Notes under the pieces: model-generated
What the model saw: the letters and a program-made list of their open reading frames with translations, nothing else
The model's database searches: none
Told to the model about the DNA's origin: nothing
Program-made: the position numbers and the translations under genes
Source of the DNA: CAWCDJ01 sp963836015
Lineage (GTDB): Bacteria > Acidobacteriota > Terriglobia > Bryobacterales > Bryobacteraceae
Direction of reading: 5' to 3'
DNA length: 64,000 nt
Assembly (NCBI GenBank): GCA_963836015.1
Contig: CAWIIF010000015.1
Coordinates: 2,170,001 to 2,234,000 of the forward strand
In this document: piece after piece, positions 16,067 through 25,392 of the stretch
Position numbering within the stretch: position 1 is the stretch's first letter
Layout: each line of letters begins with the position of its first letter

Positions 16067-17630
16067 TTTCCAGGGTCAGCATCCCGGGCACGACCTGCTC
16101 CTTCTGTACTTCGATGGGGAACTTTCGCCGCGCCGGCTCCGCCCCGTGGAACAACACCTGGCCGCCTGCTGGCAATGCCGCACGGAAGTGGAAGAGTTCA
16201 GCCGCACGGCGGCCGAGTGCGTTCATTACCGCAACACTGTGCTGGCCGCTACGAGGCCGCCGGCGCCCTGGCGGGATCTGTCTCGCGATTTCGCCCGTAT
16301 CGATGCGGAACTGTCCACCGAACATCCTTACCGGCGCTGGGTGGCGGCTGCCGCTGCCGCGCTGCTGGTCGCGGCCGGCCTGTTCTATCACTTCCGCGCG
16401 ACGCCTTCGGTCCAGGCGGCCGCACTGCTGCGAAAAGCGGTGACAGCGTCCGAAGCCCGGCCGGCGCCTCACCGGCGCATCCGCGTCCGCACCAGAACCC
16501 GCGAGGCTTCGTTCGATGCCGCGCCCGATGTCCGGGCTCTGTTCGTCAAGGCCCGTTACCCGGTGGAAGATCCGTTGAGCGCGCGCTCGTACCAGCAGTG
16601 GCGGGATGCCCAACCGCTCAAGACCGACGAGGTCGAAACCATTACTGCTGCCGACCCGCCCTTTGAACCCTGTTACCGGATCCGCACGGTGGCGGCGGAA
16701 GGCGACCTCGCAACGGCCAGCCTCACGCTGCGCACCGCCGATCTGCACCCGGTGGAAGGCCGCTTCGAGTTTCGCAATCAGGATTGGGTGGAATTGAGCG
16801 AGTTTACGGAAGCTCCGGGCGTGGAAACGAGCATCGGAGCGCCGGTTCGGCGGGTTGTACCAAGCCAGCCCGTCCAGCCCGTGGGAGCGGCCTCGATCTC
16901 GGAAGAGCTGGCGGTGTTGGCCGCTCTTCATGAGATCGGGGCCGACCTGGGCGACCCACTGGAAATCACACGCTCCCAGGAGCATATTCTGGTAAGCGGT
17001 GTGGGCATCCCGCCCGAGCGCCAGCGGCAGATTCACCAGGCGCTCGACACCCTGCCGAAAGTTGCCGTACAGTTTTCGGACCCCGTATCATCCCCGCTCC
17101 CGCAAGAGCAGCAACCCGGTTCCGGTGAGGCTTCGTCACCCGTAACGAAGCCTACCGGGATCGAGGCGCGCCTCCAGCGGGCCTGGGGAGGCCGCGCTGA
17201 GTTCGAGCGAATTAGTGCTCAGTTGCTGGATTGGAACGACGCCGCCATGGCGCGCGTGTACGCCTTGCGCGCGCTGGCGCAGCGCTTCCCGGCGGGCTCC
17301 GAATCGACCATGACTGCCAGTGACCGGACCGTGCTCCGCGAGCTTGCCCGAGCCCACCTGGAAGCGCTATCCGTGAAGGCTGCGTCTATCGAACAGGCTC
17401 TCGTCCCCGTCCTGGGTCCTGAGGGAGCTTCCTCCCCCGCTGACGCCGTTTCCTGGCAAGCCGCCACGGACAACCTGTTCCGCACCGCGCGCCGCAGTGA
17501 CCTCTTGCTCACGACGCTCCTCGGCGCCACCCGCGATCACACCGCCGATAGCGCCTTTCCAGGTGATCTGCGAGCGGCGCTCGCCGCCCTGCGCGCCGAG
17601 ACCGCCGCCTGCCAGCGCCTTCTTAGGTGA
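16059..17630 (+). CDS. Transmembrane anti-sigma factor with large periplasmic region
   Basis: A 523-residue protein. The N-terminal zinc-binding anti-sigma domain shows H11 and the HxxxCxxC motif at H33-C37-C40 (HLAACWQC) in the typical frame LYFDGELSPRRLRPVEQHLA. A single membrane helix spans about residues 91-111 (WVAAAAAALLVAAGLFYHF). The remaining roughly 410 residues are predicted outside the cytoplasm and are unusually long for this family; they show no domain I recognise, though ALLRKAVTASEARPAPHRRI is reminiscent of acidobacterial anti-sigma extensions. It is translationally coupled to the ECF gene and presumably holds the sigma factor inactive until an envelope signal. Confidence 0.88.
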   Translation: MSSFQGQHPGHDLLLLYFDGELSPRRLRPVEQHLAACWQCRTEVEEFSRTAAECVHYRNTVLAATRPPAPWRDLSRDFARIDAELSTEHPYRRWVAAAAAALLVAAGLFYHFRATPSVQAAALLRKAVTASEARPAPHRRIRVRTRTREASFDAAPDVRALFVKARYPVEDPLSARSYQQWRDAQPLKTDEVETITAADPPFEPCYRIRTVAAEGDLATASLTLRTADLHPVEGRFEFRNQDWVELSEFTEAPGVETSIGAPVRRVVPSQPVQPVGAASISEELAVLAALHEIGADLGDPLEITRSQEHILVSGVGIPPERQRQIHQALDTLPKVAVQFSDPVSSPLPQEQQPGSGEASSPVTKPTGIEARLQRAWGGRAEFERISAQLLDWNDAAMARVYALRALAQRFPAGSESTMTASDRTVLRELARAHLEALSVKAASIEQALVPVLGPEGASSPADAVSWQAATDNLFRTARRSDLLLTTLLGATRDHTADSAFPGDLRAALAALRAETAACQRLLR

Positions 17631-17639
17631 CGCTCAGAT

Positions 17640-17673
17640 TAATTCGGTGACAGGCTACGTTATTACCGAATTA
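17640..17673. terminator. 9-bp hairpin between the anti-sigma gene and the phage-like cluster
   Basis: TAATTCGGT at 17640-17648 pairs perfectly with ACCGAATTA at 17665-17673 across a 16-base loop. It lies between two convergent genes ending at 17630 and 17694, so a bidirectional terminator is the likeliest role. There is no long T-run. It also marks the left edge of the phage-like cluster, but no matching copy was found at the right edge, so I do not call it an attachment site. Confidence 0.45.
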
Positions 17674-17693
17674 TCCAGCCTACCGCTCCGGTT

Positions 17694-20393
17694 CTAAGCG
17701 CCCATGAAAATGGACCGCCGGGTCCCGTGCCGGATTGGCAGTGTGTATCCGATCAGGCAGAATTGATCCAACGCGAAGAGCACAACCGATTCCATCCCTG
17801 CACCCAGGGCTAACTCGCGTTCTTTGCGCCAGGGACTGGTGTAGTCTCCGATGCCTACCAGGTGACTGCGTTGTGCAGGCCCGAATCCCGAACTACCGGG
17901 TAGCGCGATCGACTCGCGAGCTTTGTCGAGATTCCGGTCGCCTGTATACGTAAAGTTTTCCGTCTTCAAACAGGCGAGCTTGGTTGGAGTCCAGCTCTCG
18001 ACTGGAAAATTGATAGTCCGATTAAGCGGCGTGTCGTTCGTATCTGGCGGATATAACGCCTCGAACCGCGTATCTGGGTACCTCTGTCGGACGAACCCGA
18101 TGACGGCGTCCGTGAATTCGCCGATCAGTTTCGGCAGGAACGCGCACTCGTCTGGATACAGCGCCGGAATTGAGTCCTGGCTTGGGATGACCGCAAGCGG
18201 CCTGCCGTATGTGGCCTGAAACCGGCTCAGAGCATAGTCATCATAGAACGGCATGCCCGAGGCGTCGGCAAAATACCACCATTGCACTTCGCCGAACTGG
18301 AGGTACGGAGTTGTCCCCGCCTCTGTCATTACTTGCGCCATATCCGCATAGACCTCTTGCCAGAATGCCTGGCTGGCCGGGCCGAAATTAGTCTGCAACG
18401 CCGGCGTATTCAGCCAAACGGGTCCATGAGGATAGCGCTGAGCGATCCCAGTTGCGGGACTGTCATCACCGTGGCGCAGTTCCATGCTGAACGCTGCCGT
18501 AGCGCTGATCCCGTAGCCTCGCAATGCGCGAAAATAGCTCCGCGTCCAATCCCGGGCGGCACGATTCAGTCGCGGCACGGCGGCGAGGTCGGTTGTCCAC
18601 CGGCCGTCTGCCCCTCCGCTCAGCGTTGGACCGGAAACCGTAGCCGTGAAATCGTCACTGTCTGTATGTGCTCCAAGTGTCAGTGAGTTGCCGGCGGACC
18701 CCAACGTTCGTGCCGTAACGGTCAGGATGCCTCCATCCGCCTGTGCCCAGACGGCCGAAGACCCGGCGGCGAGCAGCAACTCAAAGCACTTGGCGATCCC
18801 TTGCGCCGTATCTCCGACCAGGTTCAGATGCCGGATAACCGTGTTCGACACGGTGATCTCGGTCGTGCCGCCGAACTGGGGAGTCCCTGCGAAGGCGATG
18901 GAGCCGGTCGCGTACTGGTTGCCCGTCGACGACAGTTCATAAAACCACATCGCGCCGGCATAATGATTTGCTCGCCCCTTGAACCCTAGTGTGTCTATCT
19001 CCCACGCCGTGCGCTCTGGCGCGATTGCTAGCGAGTGGTATGTGTCCCAGTCGGTGGCAAGGGTAGTTGTTGGATACGCGTTGAATACAGGAAGCGCGCC
19101 GCTGGGTATCGCGATCTCAAGGAAGTCGAAGTAGACGTTCGCATTGTCAGGTCCGCAGTGGGTGACGGTTACGTTGTGTTGTGCTTGGCCGCCATATTGT
19201 CCAACGGGGATTCGTATCAAGACGTCTTCTAGCGGGCGCTTCAGGTCGACTTCTAATGAGTTGCCGCCATCTACTTGAATCTGGATTTTCCCGCCGTCGT
19301 CAGTGTACCTACTCCCCAGCAGCAGCGTATGCGTGGTTGCAGCCGTGTAACTGCATGTTACTGTTGCGCCTGATCTTGACGCGTGCCGAATCGATCCGCC
19401 CGAGTAGTTTCCGCGCTCTACGCTCCATCCACCCGCGTACGTGATCAAAGGTGAATCGTCCTGAATTCGGCGGCTGCCAGGTCCGGCCACCTGATATGTC
19501 AACCTATCGCCAGTGACCTGCCAGTTCTCGAGCTGAACCGAGAATTCGCTGCGAACGAAGTTCCCTCGTTGCTGGTCGGCCGCCCACGTCCATCGCAGCT
19601 TCCTCACATTCATGGTCGGCACATGCTGCTGGTTCGTGTCGATCAAATTGTTGAAGTCCAGGTCGACCCGCCATTTCCGGGGAGACGATCCGCCCGTGAA
19701 GTATCCCCAATCTGGCGACCAGGACTCGGTGCCAGCGCCATGGATCCCTCCATAGACCCCGATGCTGTTTCCGTTCGCCCCTACCCCTGCCAGGCAGGTC
19801 AGCCTGATTCGTGAGCCCGTAACAGTCGCCTCGACGCCGCCGGCTTCGCCTTTTGCATTGATGAAACCCGCTAGACCCGCCAGGACACTCTCAAGCGTGT
19901 CGATAGTGGTCACTTTATAGTTGGCGTGCTGATCGAGCCACGCTAGTTCCACATAGTCGCCGGCCGTGGGCGCGCCCTGTAATTCAAACTCGATGCTCGC
20001 GGGAGTATAGCTCCCTTCGATGGCTGTGGAGTGCGCCAACAAAGGAATGAGGTGCAGATTCTCCTGGTTATTGGACCACTCCCACAGTCGAAGAGACGAC
20101 CACCCCACCGAGTCGTAAGAGGAGGAATCTGGTGGAATGCAGTTAGTGCGGGTTTCCTCGTACGACAGATGGACACCGCTCAGATCGCCATCCGGAAGAT
20201 TCCGAAGGGCCGGATGTTCGATGACGTTGTCGCGGTTCCATTCCGCAACGGCCCAGTCGAACTGCTGCCGCCAGCAGCCCGAAACAGTAAATCCGGTTGG
20301 GCTCGTTTCGCTAAGTGCCGCAATTGCCGAAGGTTCCTGGAAGTAGCATTGCAGGTCCCGGTCGGGGCGGAGTTTAGTTAAGGTGTTCGACAT
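17694..20393 (-). CDS. Large tail-fibre-like protein with carbohydrate-enzyme-like C-terminus
   Basis: An 899-residue protein whose ATG at 20393-20391 overlaps the stop of the tip gene as TGATG; the 180 residues upstream in the frame are a shadow of that gene. No signal peptide. Two copies of a beta domain (about residues 145-205, ending GVGANGNSIGVYG, and about 545-625, with LGSAGNSLTLGAHTDSDDF and LSGGADGRW) resemble repeated modules of phage tail proteins. Between them is a beta-sandwich-like stretch (YAGGWSVERGNYSGGSI, VYFDFLEIAIPSG) of carbohydrate-binding type. The last 270 residues, with FGEVQWWYFADASGMPFYDD, suggest a TIM-barrel glycosidase-like fold. Its position as last gene of the cluster fits a receptor-binding or tail-associated protein. 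Confidence 0.65.
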   Translation of the reverse strand: MSNTLTKLRPDRDLQCYFQEPSAIAALSETSPTGFTVSGCWRQQFDWAVAEWNRDNVIEHPALRNLPDGDLSGVHLSYEETRTNCIPPDSSSYDSVGWSSLRLWEWSNNQENLHLIPLLAHSTAIEGSYTPASIEFELQGAPTAGDYVELAWLDQHANYKVTTIDTLESVLAGLAGFINAKGEAGGVEATVTGSRIRLTCLAGVGANGNSIGVYGGIHGAGTESWSPDWGYFTGGSSPRKWRVDLDFNNLIDTNQQHVPTMNVRKLRWTWAADQQRGNFVRSEFSVQLENWQVTGDRLTYQVAGPGSRRIQDDSPLITYAGGWSVERGNYSGGSIRHASRSGATVTCSYTAATTHTLLLGSRYTDDGGKIQIQVDGGNSLEVDLKRPLEDVLIRIPVGQYGGQAQHNVTVTHCGPDNANVYFDFLEIAIPSGALPVFNAYPTTTLATDWDTYHSLAIAPERTAWEIDTLGFKGRANHYAGAMWFYELSSTGNQYATGSIAFAGTPQFGGTTEITVSNTVIRHLNLVGDTAQGIAKCFELLLAAGSSAVWAQADGGILTVTARTLGSAGNSLTLGAHTDSDDFTATVSGPTLSGGADGRWTTDLAAVPRLNRAARDWTRSYFRALRGYGISATAAFSMELRHGDDSPATGIAQRYPHGPVWLNTPALQTNFGPASQAFWQEVYADMAQVMTEAGTTPYLQFGEVQWWYFADASGMPFYDDYALSRFQATYGRPLAVIPSQDSIPALYPDECAFLPKLIGEFTDAVIGFVRQRYPDTRFEALYPPDTNDTPLNRTINFPVESWTPTKLACLKTENFTYTGDRNLDKARESIALPGSSGFGPAQRSHLVGIGDYTSPWRKERELALGAGMESVVLFALDQFCLIGYTLPIRHGTRRSIFMGA

Positions 20394-23300
20394 CAGAGTC
20401 GGATGAGAACGGTGAGGTCTGCGCCTGGATCGACGGTTCCAACGGCGAGAACCGACAGAGTCAAACGCGCCCCTACCGGCAGGAGGCCCAAGGACTTCCC
20501 GTCGACCGCGTCCGAGACCGTCATGCCCGTTGCGATGTTGAGAGTACAGTAGGGCGCGTCGTTTAAGTTCACCTGCAATACGATTGGCGAATCCGAGGGA
20601 CCACCGAGTACTGCATAAACCTCTCGCACCGAGTGGGAAGCCTCTACGACGAGCGGCGGTGCCGCGGCCTGATCTACCGAGAGGAATCCGCTCACTTGAA
20701 TCGAATACTGCCCTCCGGCAAACGTCCTCAGTCCCAGGTCGTCGTTGTTCGTAAGATGGATGCTTGCGGTTTGGCTGTTGCCGATTGCGTTCGTGACGAA
20801 CAGTTCCGCGCTTGCCACGCGCGCATCGGGTAGTGCGATTGGATAGGCCCAGCTTCCCGAGTACGGGCTGCCAAAGAAGTTCCGGGGGAAAGGCGGAATC
20901 ATAGTTCTTGAGATCAGTAGATACACTGGACATCCCGCCGCTTGGGCCGTCGCCGTACTGCCGTGTATTGCGCGAGTGACGCGGAATTGAGCACCGCCGT
21001 TCAGGACCTCCTCAATCCGGCAGATCTCGGCGCCAAGTTGAACGTACGTGCCGGCGCCCGCTGCGGCGGTCCCGCTCACATTGAGCGTGAGATCGTCGGC
21101 CGTGGCGGAACTCGCCAAACTGATCGGCGAAGGCCCGGCCAGTTCGTCACGATAGTACAGCGTCAGAGTGCCGGATGAAATCGTATGAGTATTTGCGAGG
21201 TCCGGGAACGAGACACCGGTCAGCTCTATTACACCGCCCCCTGGACCTGCGCCAATCCCGAAGGTTGGGGCTGGCGGAGCCTGCGCGTCGCTTCCTCCGG
21301 TCCCCCCGATCTGCCACCTCGTGACTGTCGACAATTCCGTCGCGCATTCGACGTCATTCGGGTTGGCGGCCCGTCCGCTCAGGTGAATTGTCTCACCGGC
21401 CCGGTTCGGGATGTCGAATAGCACGGGGCTGTTCTTCGTGAGGGCCCCGAACCGCCAGCCGTTCTCGGCGATGACGAAGTGGCTGCTCGCGTCTGGCTCA
21501 ATGCTCCATTGGGGCGATACCGTGAGCGTCGTGCCGCTGTTGGACGCGATGGACCGCTCCTGACCGAATCCACGACCGCGTGTGATCCTGGCGGTCATTC
21601 CGCGATATCGATTCTCTGTCATTTGAAGACCGGAGTTTCCAACGGTGTTGGGTCCGTGGACCGTCGCGGCCGTCTCGGGTTGCAATTCGAGTCTCCAGTA
21701 GAAATTGGCGTGATCGAAGTTCGGGTCGGCTGGAGGAATTAGCTGCTTGTTGAGGCCTGAGTCAACGAACTCGGCTGCCAGGGGCTGGTTCGAGGCGATC
21801 CGAAACAGTTGGGCCGGGGTGTTCCCGCGGTAGGCGTGGAACGACGCCGTTTCCGGCGAGAAGCTCAGGCTGGTTAGTCGTACGGCGCTGTCGTCATTCA
21901 CTATAGCCGCCGCCACGATAAAGGAGAGGTCCCCTTCGTTTCCCTCCCCGTCACAACCCGAAATCGCATAGTAAAAGGTCTGGCCGCCGCTCAGGGTGCC
22001 TCCGGCTTCCACACGGGCGGCGAGAGAGAGGAGCGGAATACGCGGTCCAGCCGTGAGTGAAACGGCGGGTGGAACAAAGCTCACCGTAACGCTGGTTTCG
22101 AGAGCGCCATCGTTTCCCGTGGCCGAGGTCTCCTCGACTCCGAACTGTATGTCGCCGTTCTCGTCCAATACACTCCCAATGAGTGGCCTGGGTAAACTCA
22201 GTCCCGGATAGCCGGTTCGCCGGCCGCCCGAAGCCGAGCCGATCTGGCCATTTGTATCCGTATACCATTCGTCATCATGAATCTGTGCCGTAATGGTCGT
22301 AACCCGGTGGTTCACTCCGGGCGCGATCTTCAGTACCCGGAACGGCTGGCGGACGAAGCCCTCCTTGAGGTAAGTCACCGTGATCAGGTCCCCCAATCCG
22401 ACCCCAAATGCCTTGATGCTGGTCTGGAACTCGACATAGGTGTTACCGCGGATCGATTTGTCGAGGTTCAACTTCAAAATGCGGGAAGCCTGGTCGTAAT
22501 TCGGAAGTCCGATTGCCGTCAGGGGAGCTGCTACCTCCTGGCCGCTTCGCGCTACGTCATCGGCGTCGACTAGCGAGAAACTGTCCTGCTGGTATTCGTT
22601 CAGCGCGTCCTGAAACTCTACGGATAACCGGTTGGGGCTATCGGCCATGCTACGCGAGAACACCCTCAGGCTTGGCTCTCCGCTGCTCTTTCGCAGAATT
22701 CCGGAAGACCCGTTGCTACCGTCACCGAACTCGTAGCTCGGCCAGCCTCCTTCCAGAGGTTCCGTGCTGTTCGACCAGTCCGGTTTCGTTGGATACGTCA
22801 AGGCTGAGGTATTCTCCACCTTGAGTTGCAGTGCGCCGTTTGTCCCATAAGTCAGGAGTAGGCGCGCGGCATTGCGGATTCCTCGCACGAGGTCTCCCGC
22901 GCTCCGGCGGCTCTGTAGGATCAGATTGCACTGAAACCTGGGCAGAGTAATGGAATTGCCGTAAATGTCCAGCGCGGGAATTGGCTCGTCGCAGAATTCG
23001 GCCGCCCGGGCAAAGCTGGCGATATCGATCTCTGCGGCCGCCCATCCGGTTCGGCGAAGAATGTCCAGCAGTATCCAAGACGGGTTGCTCGTAAACTGTT
23101 CGCCCGCCGGGTTTCCGTCCAAACCGCAGACGGGCAGCTTCAGGCCTTGTGCCAGCACCTTCACTCTCGGCAGGGAAGTGCCGTCGTTCAGGTGGTTCGG
23201 CACCACCACCGAAAGATAGGCCATGCTCCCATAAGGATCTCCCGCGGGCTTGCCTGACCCATCAGTGAAATCGGGATCGGACACGCCGTCCCGTGTTCCG

Positions 23301-24274
23301 AGAGTCATGATGTTATACCACCCGGTGCCGGTCATGTTAGTGCCTGCTACGCCGGCCGGTATCTCAACATCATTGACCAGTACCTTGAGCACGCCCTGCA
23401 TCTCACCGATTCCGAGCAGGACTTCCATCCGCGTGAGGTTTCCGTCGTTTCTTGCGAACACGACCGGAGGGGCGTACCATCCGGTTCCGTAGACCACCGG
23501 CACAAAATCGTTATACCGGGTGCTCACCGAGACTGCCGACGTGTGCGACGTCTTGTCGCCGTAGGTCCGTACCGAAATCGACGGCGGCACGAACTCGATC
23601 CCGCCGAAACGCGCGAACATGCCCCGTTCCTGGCAGTTCGCCCGCGTGTAACCGCAAGCCTCGAACGGAGATCCGCTGTTCAGGCTTCCCGATCCCCCGC
23701 TGATACCGGCGGAATACCCGCACCGGTAATATCGTGAGTACTTGCCGTTGACCCCGCCGTCGATCGCCTCGACCCTCTGGTCCGCGCCGGCCGGAAACTC
23801 CCACGGGCACCTACGCTGGATTCGAACCTGGGGGAGAAGAAGTCGCTGGAGGTTCATTCGGTTGCTTGCGGTAATCCGGAAGGTACCTTCGCGTATCTCG
23901 TCCGGCGGATTGCAAAGACCTTGGAAGATCACCGCGCATTCGCTCGCCGGTTGGTCCTTGCGTAAGTCATAGAAGAGAAATCCGACGCTTAGCCGGGCAC
24001 CCTTCCATCCCGTGGACCTTTCGATCTCCGAGCACCGGCCGTCGGCATTCGCCAGGAGGATCGAGATACGGGGAATGCTATCCACCCCCTGATCGGAAGC
24101 CGTTTGCATTTCGAAGACATTGTGCTGAAGAACCCTGGCCGCGTGCGTGGATTCGCCGATCGTGACCTGATGTGTGCTCCACCTTTCGATTTGCCCGTCC
24201 GGCAACACGCATTCGAAAACCAGAAGTGGCGTCTCCGTGACCGGCTGTTCTTTCAGCTCATAGATGGTTTGCAT
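20393..24274 (-). CDS. Tail tip protein: gpL-like N-terminus fused to gpJ-like hub
   Basis: A 1293-residue structural protein, the largest of the cluster. The first 230 residues resemble lambda gpL/BR0599-type tail proteins: beta domain followed by four spaced cysteines C156, C185, C207 and C214 (RRCPWEF, YYRCGYS, EACGYTRANCQE), a spacing of the kind that binds an iron-sulphur cluster or metal in that family. Residues about 250-690 look like the gpJ/phage-tail-3 hub (RVKVLAQGLKLPVCGLDGNP, GVGLGDLITVTYLKEGFVRQ). The remainder has repeated fibronectin-III-like segments (GGTLSGGQTFYYAISGCDGE) and a C-terminal beta part. It would plug the tail end and start host contact. Overlaps the gene upstream by 17 bases. 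Confidence 0.75.
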   Translation of the reverse strand: MQTIYELKEQPVTETPLLVFECVLPDGQIERWSTHQVTIGESTHAARVLQHNVFEMQTASDQGVDSIPRISILLANADGRCSEIERSTGWKGARLSVGFLFYDLRKDQPASECAVIFQGLCNPPDEIREGTFRITASNRMNLQRLLLPQVRIQRRCPWEFPAGADQRVEAIDGGVNGKYSRYYRCGYSAGISGGSGSLNSGSPFEACGYTRANCQERGMFARFGGIEFVPPSISVRTYGDKTSHTSAVSVSTRYNDFVPVVYGTGWYAPPVVFARNDGNLTRMEVLLGIGEMQGVLKVLVNDVEIPAGVAGTNMTGTGWYNIMTLGTRDGVSDPDFTDGSGKPAGDPYGSMAYLSVVVPNHLNDGTSLPRVKVLAQGLKLPVCGLDGNPAGEQFTSNPSWILLDILRRTGWAAAEIDIASFARAAEFCDEPIPALDIYGNSITLPRFQCNLILQSRRSAGDLVRGIRNAARLLLTYGTNGALQLKVENTSALTYPTKPDWSNSTEPLEGGWPSYEFGDGSNGSSGILRKSSGEPSLRVFSRSMADSPNRLSVEFQDALNEYQQDSFSLVDADDVARSGQEVAAPLTAIGLPNYDQASRILKLNLDKSIRGNTYVEFQTSIKAFGVGLGDLITVTYLKEGFVRQPFRVLKIAPGVNHRVTTITAQIHDDEWYTDTNGQIGSASGGRRTGYPGLSLPRPLIGSVLDENGDIQFGVEETSATGNDGALETSVTVSFVPPAVSLTAGPRIPLLSLAARVEAGGTLSGGQTFYYAISGCDGEGNEGDLSFIVAAAIVNDDSAVRLTSLSFSPETASFHAYRGNTPAQLFRIASNQPLAAEFVDSGLNKQLIPPADPNFDHANFYWRLELQPETAATVHGPNTVGNSGLQMTENRYRGMTARITRGRGFGQERSIASNSGTTLTVSPQWSIEPDASSHFVIAENGWRFGALTKNSPVLFDIPNRAGETIHLSGRAANPNDVECATELSTVTRWQIGGTGGSDAQAPPAPTFGIGAGPGGGVIELTGVSFPDLANTHTISSGTLTLYYRDELAGPSPISLASSATADDLTLNVSGTAAAGAGTYVQLGAEICRIEEVLNGGAQFRVTRAIHGSTATAQAAGCPVYLLISRTMIPPFPRNFFGSPYSGSWAYPIALPDARVASAELFVTNAIGNSQTASIHLTNNDDLGLRTFAGGQYSIQVSGFLSVDQAAAPPLVVEASHSVREVYAVLGGPSDSPIVLQVNLNDAPYCTLNIATGMTVSDAVDGKSLGLLPVGARLTLSVLAVGTVDPGADLTVLIRL

Positions 24275-25028
24275 GGATGATATTCACTGTGCACGAATTG
24301 CGGTTGTAACCGGTTGCTTTGACCTTGAGAGAGTCGTCCTTCAGGCGGGCGCCTTCGTACACACCTCCGCGAGTCGTGGAACGGTAATCGGAGGGTGATG
24401 GCTGCGGTTCGACCTGCATGCCGAAAATGTCCACTTCCGAGCCTGCCGGTATCTCGATTCCAAAGCGCGGCGTATCCGGCTGGGCTGTGAACGCGAGTCG
24501 GCTCCACTGGGTGGAGATTGCCTGCGTTCTCCGCTGGCCGCCGGCGATCAGAGTCGCCGTCGATGCCTGCGAAGCCATCGCATATGCGCTCAGGCAGTAG
24601 ATGTATCCGTCAGGTGCTGCCAGTGTCTGTGCCAGGCTCTGAGGGCCGCCGCTGGTGTTCTTCAGGCGCCAGGCGAGCTTGCTGCCGCGCGGATCGTCCA
24701 AGCCGCTGGCAACGTCGAGCAGGGGGTCCTTTTCCCAGACGGCTGCGTTGAATAGGTCGCTCGACGCCAGGAGATTCCCGACAGGGTCGAGAAAGGTGAA
24801 GTCGTTCAACTGCCCCTCCGCGTCTATGAAGAACTGCTGTAGCGTTGCGGCTTCGCCGTCGGTCAATTCCGAATAGTTCAACTCCCACGCCGTGGTAGCC
24901 GCGGCGGGATCCGAAGCCTTGATGTAACTGCCGTCCGCTCCCCGGTTCACGACGGTGCGTAACTGGATTCTCTTGCGTACGGGGAAGTGACTGATGGCGC
25001 CTGTGGCGAGTTGCGGGTACACGAGCAT
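24258..25028 (-). CDS. Distal tail protein, gpM/DUF2460-like, with extra C-terminal domain
   Basis: A 256-residue protein starting at ATG 25028 (AGGAG six bases before it). Residues 1-85 carry the pattern also seen in the next gene upstream: PQLATGAISHFPVRKR, WELNYSELTDGEAATLQQFF, GQLNDFTFLDPVGN, as in lambda gpM and DUF2460 tail proteins that link the tail tube to the tip. Residues about 88-210 form a jelly-roll-like module (YIYCLSAYAMASQAST, GIEIPAGSEVDIFGMQVEP) of the sort found in phage adhesion or carbohydrate-binding domains. The end (RNSCTVNIIHANHL) overlaps the tip gene by 17 bases. Confidence 0.7.
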   Translation of the reverse strand: MLVYPQLATGAISHFPVRKRIQLRTVVNRGADGSYIKASDPAAATTAWELNYSELTDGEAATLQQFFIDAEGQLNDFTFLDPVGNLLASSDLFNAAVWEKDPLLDVASGLDDPRGSKLAWRLKNTSGGPQSLAQTLAAPDGYIYCLSAYAMASQASTATLIAGGQRRTQAISTQWSRLAFTAQPDTPRFGIEIPAGSEVDIFGMQVEPQPSPSDYRSTTRGGVYEGARLKDDSLKVKATGYNRNSCTVNIIHANHL

Positions 25029-25030
25029 CG

Positions 25031-25390
25031 CTATCTCCTGTTCTCCACCACGGATAGGGACGTGATGCCCCACATCTCCAGCATGGCCATGACCTCGAGC
25101 CCGTCAGCCTCCAGGCTGCAGTGGCTGTAGAGGTGTTCATCCCAGGGGTCGGCAAAGGAGAAATCCTCGAACGACCCCTGCGCGGCTAGAAAGAATTCCT
25201 CGATTGCCGCGACCTCCCCGTCGTCCAGGCGATCCAGAAGAATCTCCCAGCGGTGGAGGGGTCCCGCTGAGTCGCGATATCGCTGCTCGGTGCCATCCAC
25301 GAAGCGTAGTGACTCATTCTGGAAGGTCAGAGATCTGGTTGCCGGATACTGTGCTACGGCGCCCGTCTTGAGAGTAGGAAAAGTGGGCAT
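25031..25390 (-). CDS. Distal tail protein, gpM/DUF2460-like, short paralogue
   Basis: A 119-residue protein that consists only of the gpM-like module: FPTLKTGAVAQYPATRSLTF, HRWEILLDRLDDGEVAAIEE, GSFEDFSFADPWDEHLY. It aligns by eye with the first 85 residues of its downstream neighbour, so the two arose by tandem duplication or serve consecutive rings. Such proteins bind the end of the tail tube and the tape measure. It lies two bases from the tape-measure-like gene and three bases from the downstream paralogue. Confidence 0.7.
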   Translation of the reverse strand: MPTFPTLKTGAVAQYPATRSLTFQNESLRFVDGTEQRYRDSAGPLHRWEILLDRLDDGEVAAIEEFFLAAQGSFEDFSFADPWDEHLYSHCSLEADGLEVMAMLEMWGITSLSVVENRR

Positions 25391-25392
25391 AA

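Noticed and set aside
17640..17673. Hairpin at the left border as a phage attachment site
   Set aside because: No copy of it was found at the right border near 34000-34140, and no integrase or tRNA gene is present.
20394..20933. N-terminal 180-residue extension of the tail-fibre frame
   Set aside because: Composition is that of a shifted reading of the tip gene; the ATG at 20393 overlaps the upstream stop in the usual way.
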